From Haematobacter genomosp. 1 (GTDB lineage Bacteria > Pseudomonadota > Alphaproteobacteria > Rhodobacterales > Rhodobacteraceae): a DNA stretch of 64,000 bases. A model generated the notes under the pieces. The model had not been told where the DNA came from. It saw nothing but the letters and a program-made list of their open reading frames with translations, and searched no databases. The stretch covers positions 1 to 64,000 of the forward strand of contig NZ_NIPW01000006.1 of assembly GCF_002196855.1 (NCBI RefSeq), in the 5' to 3' direction. Shown piece after piece: positions 60,971 to 64,000 of the stretch. Both the position numbers and the translations under genes were made by a program. Positions within the stretch are counted from its first letter, which is position 1. The number at the start of each line of letters is the position of its first letter.

Positions 60971-61702
60971 ATGAAGTTAGCTTTGATGGGCGCATGTGCG
61001 CTCGCCATGTCCACTCTCATGGCACAAGCCACGACCCTGACGGTTTATGACGGGGTCAAGGCGGGCAAGCAGAAGTTCGATGCAACGGTCGCGGCGGCGG
61101 ATGGCGTGGTCAAGAACGATGTCCTCGACGATCTTCCCTATGCGTCGGACAGTATCGACAGGGGCGACTACACCATCACCAAGAATGATGGCGGCACGCT
61201 CTATTCCACCACTTACGGCACGCTCTCCGGTCAGGTGCTGGGCATCAGCCCGGCGGGAACGGGGCCGGGACTGGGGGCCTTCGGAAGCGGCATCACCTTC
61301 ACCTTCAAGGACAAGGTCAACGCCTTCGGTTTCGAGGTGGGCGACTGGGCGACCTGCTGCTTCCTCCCGACGAACCTCTACATCTCGTTTGACGGCGGCG
61401 CTCCGATCCTTGTGGGAAGCGCACTGGACCCGTCCGAAGGACAGTTTCCGTCGCAGGATGGAAACGGCTCTATCGTCTATGAGATTTTCGTCGCGGCTTT
61501 TGACGATACCGGCAGCTTCGGAACCGTCTCCTTCTGGGGCGATGGCTTTGGCGAATATCTGGTCGCCGGAGGTCAGGTGAAGTACGCGCTGCTTGATGAA
61601 GGCAGCCTCCCGCCGCCCTCTGCGGTTCCGCTGCCCGCGGCGGGCCTCCTGCTCATGGGCGGGATCGCCGCAGCGGCCGGCCTGCGGCTTCGCCGCCGCT
61701 GA
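60971..61702 (+). CDS. VPLPA-CTERM surface/secreted protein
   Basis: A 243-residue protein with an N-terminal signal peptide (MKLALMGACALAMSTLMAQA). The middle is a beta-rich domain similar to other PEP-CTERM-type surface proteins (YGTLSGQVLGISP, FGFEVGDWATCCFLPTNLYI). The C-terminus has the tripartite sorting signal: AVPLPAAGLLLMGGIAAAA followed by RLRRR, the VPLPA-CTERM motif. An exosortase is expected elsewhere in the genome. The start at 60971 is chosen for the signal. The upstream stretch holds a hairpin AGAAAGC-GATTTT-GCTTTCT at 60904-60923. Confidence 0.88.
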   Translation: MKLALMGACALAMSTLMAQATTLTVYDGVKAGKQKFDATVAAADGVVKNDVLDDLPYASDSIDRGDYTITKNDGGTLYSTTYGTLSGQVLGISPAGTGPGLGAFGSGITFTFKDKVNAFGFEVGDWATCCFLPTNLYISFDGGAPILVGSALDPSEGQFPSQDGNGSIVYEIFVAAFDDTGSFGTVSFWGDGFGEYLVAGGQVKYALLDEGSLPPPSAVPLPAAGLLLMGGIAAAAGLRLRRR

Positions 61703-61734
61703 GGGAAGGGGCGTGGCCCACGGGCCGCGCCCTC

Positions 61735-61887
61735 CGGCAGGGCGCTGAAAAAGGTCTGAAGTGTCCGGCGCAGGCTCTGGAATCGGGAAAATCGACGGCG
61801 GACTGGACCAAGATCGCCAGATTTCCTCAGATTACGAACGGTTTCCACTCCAATGGAAATCTGAAGGCCCTTTTCAGCAGCCTTCAG
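61735..61887 (+). mobile_element. 153-bp TAACAGG element, copy D (short, diverged)
   Basis: Left end CAGGGCGCTGAAAAAGG at 61738 and right end the complement of AAGGCTGCTGAAAAGGG at 61887. The body follows copy A through GGAATCGGGAAAATCG, TTCCTCAGATTACGAACGG and TTTCCACTCCAATGG, but with many substitutions. Both ends have lost the flanking TA. It starts 32 bases after the VPLPA gene stop; its right end overlaps the last codons of the SUFU gene on the other strand. Confidence 0.7.
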
Positions 61888-62456
61888 ACCACCGACTCGC
61901 GCTCGAAATCGAGTACGTCGGCTTCGGCTTGCTCCAGCAGATCCTCCAGCCGCTCTGCACCGTCCTGCAAGGCCAGGGCCCGCTCCGCCTCACTGATCGG
62001 GATGGCCTGCAGGAACAGCACCAGCCGTTCGGGCAGGCGAAGCGGCGCAGGCGGCGTGTTCCACAGAAAAGGCGCGGAGAGGAGGACATGGCGCAAATGC
62101 GGCGCGATGCCCGCGCGCCCCTTCAGCGCATCGGTCAGGATCATGTCAGGCACCAGCGCCTTGCCATGGTCGGCGACCTGCTGCGCGATATCGGCCAGAA
62201 GTCCCGCGCCTTCCTCACCTACGACGGAGGCGAGCACGATCTCCGCCCCGTGACCGGCGGTGGTGCCGTCATCCAGCCGCAGCGGAAGGGCAGAGAGGCC
62301 AAGCGTGGCGTGGCTCTCCACCCCCGGTTCGGGACTGTCCTCGACCGTCAGGAGGGCGGAGCCCCGCTCCCGGCGCAACCGCGCGGATTGTCCGAGGCTG
62401 TCGCGCAGATGCCGGACAAAGGCATCGCGGGGCACGTCATGGAGGGTATCGGTCAT
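61884..62456 (-). CDS. Suppressor-of-fused (SUFU) domain protein
   Basis: A 190-residue bacterial SUFU-domain protein. It shows HATLGLSALPLRLDDGT, AEIVLASVVGEEGAGLLADI, HVLLSAPFLWNTPPAPLRL, and LVLFLQAIPISEAERALAL, and ends DVLDFERESVV. In bacteria this domain occurs in immunity proteins and poorly studied housekeeping proteins. The start overlaps the TetR-type gene stop (ATGA). The stop codon lies in the end of repeat copy D. Confidence 0.85.
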   Translation of the reverse strand: MTDTLHDVPRDAFVRHLRDSLGQSARLRRERGSALLTVEDSPEPGVESHATLGLSALPLRLDDGTTAGHGAEIVLASVVGEEGAGLLADIAQQVADHGKALVPDMILTDALKGRAGIAPHLRHVLLSAPFLWNTPPAPLRLPERLVLFLQAIPISEAERALALQDGAERLEDLLEQAEADVLDFERESVV

Positions 62457-63082
62457 GGTTGCAGCAGCTTTCTGAACAGCAGGTCGAGATGGGCTTCCGC
62501 CGGGGGGAAGGGATCGCTTTCATGCGGGCCGAGCACCGCGCGCACCTGCACGTCGAAATCGGCGTAATGCTGCGTCTCTGCCCAGATGGAGAAGATCAGA
62601 TGCTTGGGGTGGACCACGGCGATCCGCCCCTCTGAGGACCAGCGGGCGATGACCTGCGCCTTCTCCTCCACCAGTTCGGCCAGCGCCCCCGCAAGCACCC
62701 CGCCGATATGTGGAGCACCCTGCAGAACCTCATTGGCGAACAACCGGCTTTCGCGGGGGAACTGGCGGCTCATCTCCAGCTTGCGGCGGACATAGGCGAG
62801 GATCTCCTCCACCGGTTCCCCCGCCGGATCCAGCGCGCGGAGCGGGTCGAGCCAGCTTTCCAGCATTCTGCCGATCAGGGTGAGATAGATCGCCTCCTTC
62901 GACGGAAAGTAATAGAGGAGGTTCGGTTTCGACAGCCCCGCCGCCCCCGCGATGGCGTCGAGCGTGGTGCCCCGGAACCCCTGCTGGGAGAAGAGGTCGA
63001 GCGCGGCCTCAAGGATCGCGTCGGAATTCTTGCGCTGTATCCGCGTCTTGCGAGCGGGGCGGACCGTGCCCTCTGGCTTCAT
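62453..63082 (-). CDS. RutR-like TetR-family regulator
   Basis: A 209-residue TetR regulator. The HTH has AILEAALDLFSQQGFRGTTL and AGAAGLSKPNLLYYFPSKEA, with the LLYYFPSKE form typical of RutR. The C-terminal domain has SRQFPRESRLFANEVLQGAP, also RutR-like; RutR senses uracil/thymine. The divergent gene at 63238 belongs to pyrimidine or hydantoin breakdown, which supports this. Overlaps the SUFU gene, so both are one transcript. Confidence 0.88.
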   Translation of the reverse strand: MKPEGTVRPARKTRIQRKNSDAILEAALDLFSQQGFRGTTLDAIAGAAGLSKPNLLYYFPSKEAIYLTLIGRMLESWLDPLRALDPAGEPVEEILAYVRRKLEMSRQFPRESRLFANEVLQGAPHIGGVLAGALAELVEEKAQVIARWSSEGRIAVVHPKHLIFSIWAETQHYADFDVQVRAVLGPHESDPFPPAEAHLDLLFRKLLQP

Positions 63083-63237
63083 CGCGATCTCCTGTTGCCT
63101 TGATGATAGGCGTTTCTCCGGCTTTGCGCCAGAGAAGCGGCAACGGGCGCCGGGGCCGGGTTGACTGTCTTCCGGCCTTTGATAGCGTCCGCTGTGTGCT
63201 GCCGGACAGGCGCGCGGAAGAACAGGCAGGACGGACT

Positions 63238-64000
63238 ATGACGGCAGCAGCCGGGAATCTGAAGGTCGATGGCGCGCGGCTGTGGACAAGTCTGATGGAT
63301 ATGGCGGAGATCGGGCCCGGCGTTGCGGGCGGCAACAACCGCCAGACGCTGACCGATGCGGATGGCGAGGGACGCGCGCTCTTTGCCCGCTGGTGTGAGG
63401 CTGCGGGACTGACGATGGGTGTCGATGCGATGGGCACGATGTTCGCGACCCGCCCCGGCACGGATGCGGAGGCGCTGCCGGTCTATGTCGGCTCCCATCT
63501 CGACACCCAGCCGACGGGCGGGCGGTTCGATGGTGTGCTGGGCGTGCTTGCCGGGCTGGAGGTGATCCGCACGCTGAACGATCTGGACATCCGCACGAAG
63601 CATCCGATCGTCGTCACCAACTGGTCGAATGAGGAAGGGGCGCGCTTTGCCCCCGCGATGCTGGCGTCCGGTGTCTTTGCCGGCGTGATCGGTCTTGAGC
63701 ATGCCTACAGCCGCACCGATGCCGATGGCCTGACCTATGGCGCGGAGCTTGAGCGCATCGGCTGGAAGGGCGATGAGCAGGTCGGTGCGCGCCGCATGCA
63801 CGCCTATTATGAGCTACATATCGAACAGGGTCCGATCCTTGAGGCGGAGGATGTCGATATCGGCGTCGTCACCCATTGTCAGGGCCTCTGGTGGCTGGAA
63901 TTCACGTTGGAGGGGCGGGAGGCGCATACCGGCTCCACGCCCATGGCGATGCGGGTGAATGCGGGCCTCGCCTTCGGCCGCATTCTGGAGAGCGTGCAGC
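63238..64000 (+). CDS. M20-type carbamoylase (beta-ureidopropionase/N-carbamoyl amino acid amidase), 3' part beyond the window
   Basis: The first 254 residues of a zinc amidase. Metal-site segments are GSHLDTQPTGGRFDGVLGVL (His87, Asp89 and Asp98), VTNWSNEEGARFAPAML (Glu132/Glu133) and YELHIEQGPILEAEDVDIGV (His in HIEQG). It shares MAEIGPGVAGGNNRQTLTDADGEG-type N-terminal features, cited here as GGNNRQTLTDADGEGRALF. Probably beta-ureidopropionase in reductive pyrimidine breakdown, given the RutR-like gene beside it; a hydantoin-pathway enzyme is the alternative. Truncated by the window edge. Confidence 0.88.
   Translation, partial: MTAAAGNLKVDGARLWTSLMDMAEIGPGVAGGNNRQTLTDADGEGRALFARWCEAAGLTMGVDAMGTMFATRPGTDAEALPVYVGSHLDTQPTGGRFDGVLGVLAGLEVIRTLNDLDIRTKHPIVVTNWSNEEGARFAPAMLASGVFAGVIGLEHAYSRTDADGLTYGAELERIGWKGDEQVGARRMHAYYELHIEQGPILEAEDVDIGVVTHCQGLWWLEFTLEGREAHTGSTPMAMRVNAGLAFGRILESVQ

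Overview
This window looks like a chromosome segment of a GC-rich alphaproteobacterium of the order Rhodobacterales (Rhodobacter/Roseobacter-type relatives). The evidence is gene content and order: mdh-sucC-sucD-sucA-odhB-lpd with a DUF805 gene inside the cluster, a malyl-CoA thioesterase-like gene and a DUF1737 gene in front of sdhCDAB, DUF2948-murA, accB-accC-aat beside DUF2155/mlaD/NDUFA12, and a two-lipoyl-domain OdhB. I would not name a genus from the sequence alone.

Layout. Positions 1-1822 are accessory DNA: three overlapping phage-like small genes, a 51-residue secreted Cys/His protein with a TTG start, and a decayed thermonuclease. They end at the 3' end of a tRNA-Ala gene, a typical island attachment point. 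Positions 2010-3910 hold a FYDLN-type protein, a YgjP-like metallopeptidase and a GntR regulator. From 4.4 to 21 kb the TCA cycle dominates: sucC to lpd (minus strand), mdh, then mcl2, DUF1737 and sdhCDAB (plus strand). The sucC and sdhC upstream regions each carry two TGTGATCACA-type palindromes about two helical turns apart, suggesting one shared regulator. From 21 to 32 kb come murA, two further tRNAs, purMN, rnd, an outer-membrane barrel gene, a frameshifted aminotransferase with a universal stress protein gene, ppx and rlmE. From 32 to 36 kb lies an aldehyde/alcohol oxidation module: a GAF-Fis regulator, two inverted repeats, an aldehyde dehydrogenase and a zinc alcohol dehydrogenase. From 36 to 54 kb are housekeeping genes (hemB, mfd, trpE, ppiD-like, HIT, polA). 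From 54 to 64 kb are a TerC-type membrane protein, metG, NDUFA12, mlaD, DUF2155, aat-accC-accB, a VPLPA-CTERM surface protein, a SUFU-domain protein, a RutR-like regulator and the start of a carbamoylase/beta-ureidopropionase gene that runs off the window.

The most interesting unexplained structure is a dispersed family of short non-coding elements with terminal inverted repeats near TAACAGGCTGCTGAAAAAG. There are five copies at four loci. One copy (4009-4171) sits inside an older inverted copy (3951-4273). Removing the inner copy plus one TA restores an uninterrupted older element of nearly the same length (162 versus 163 bp), which points to TA target duplication. Two longer versions (291 and 371 bp) share extra internal sequence, and at two loci the element end supplies the stop codon of the adjacent gene. 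This looks like a MITE-type family that I do not recognise by name.
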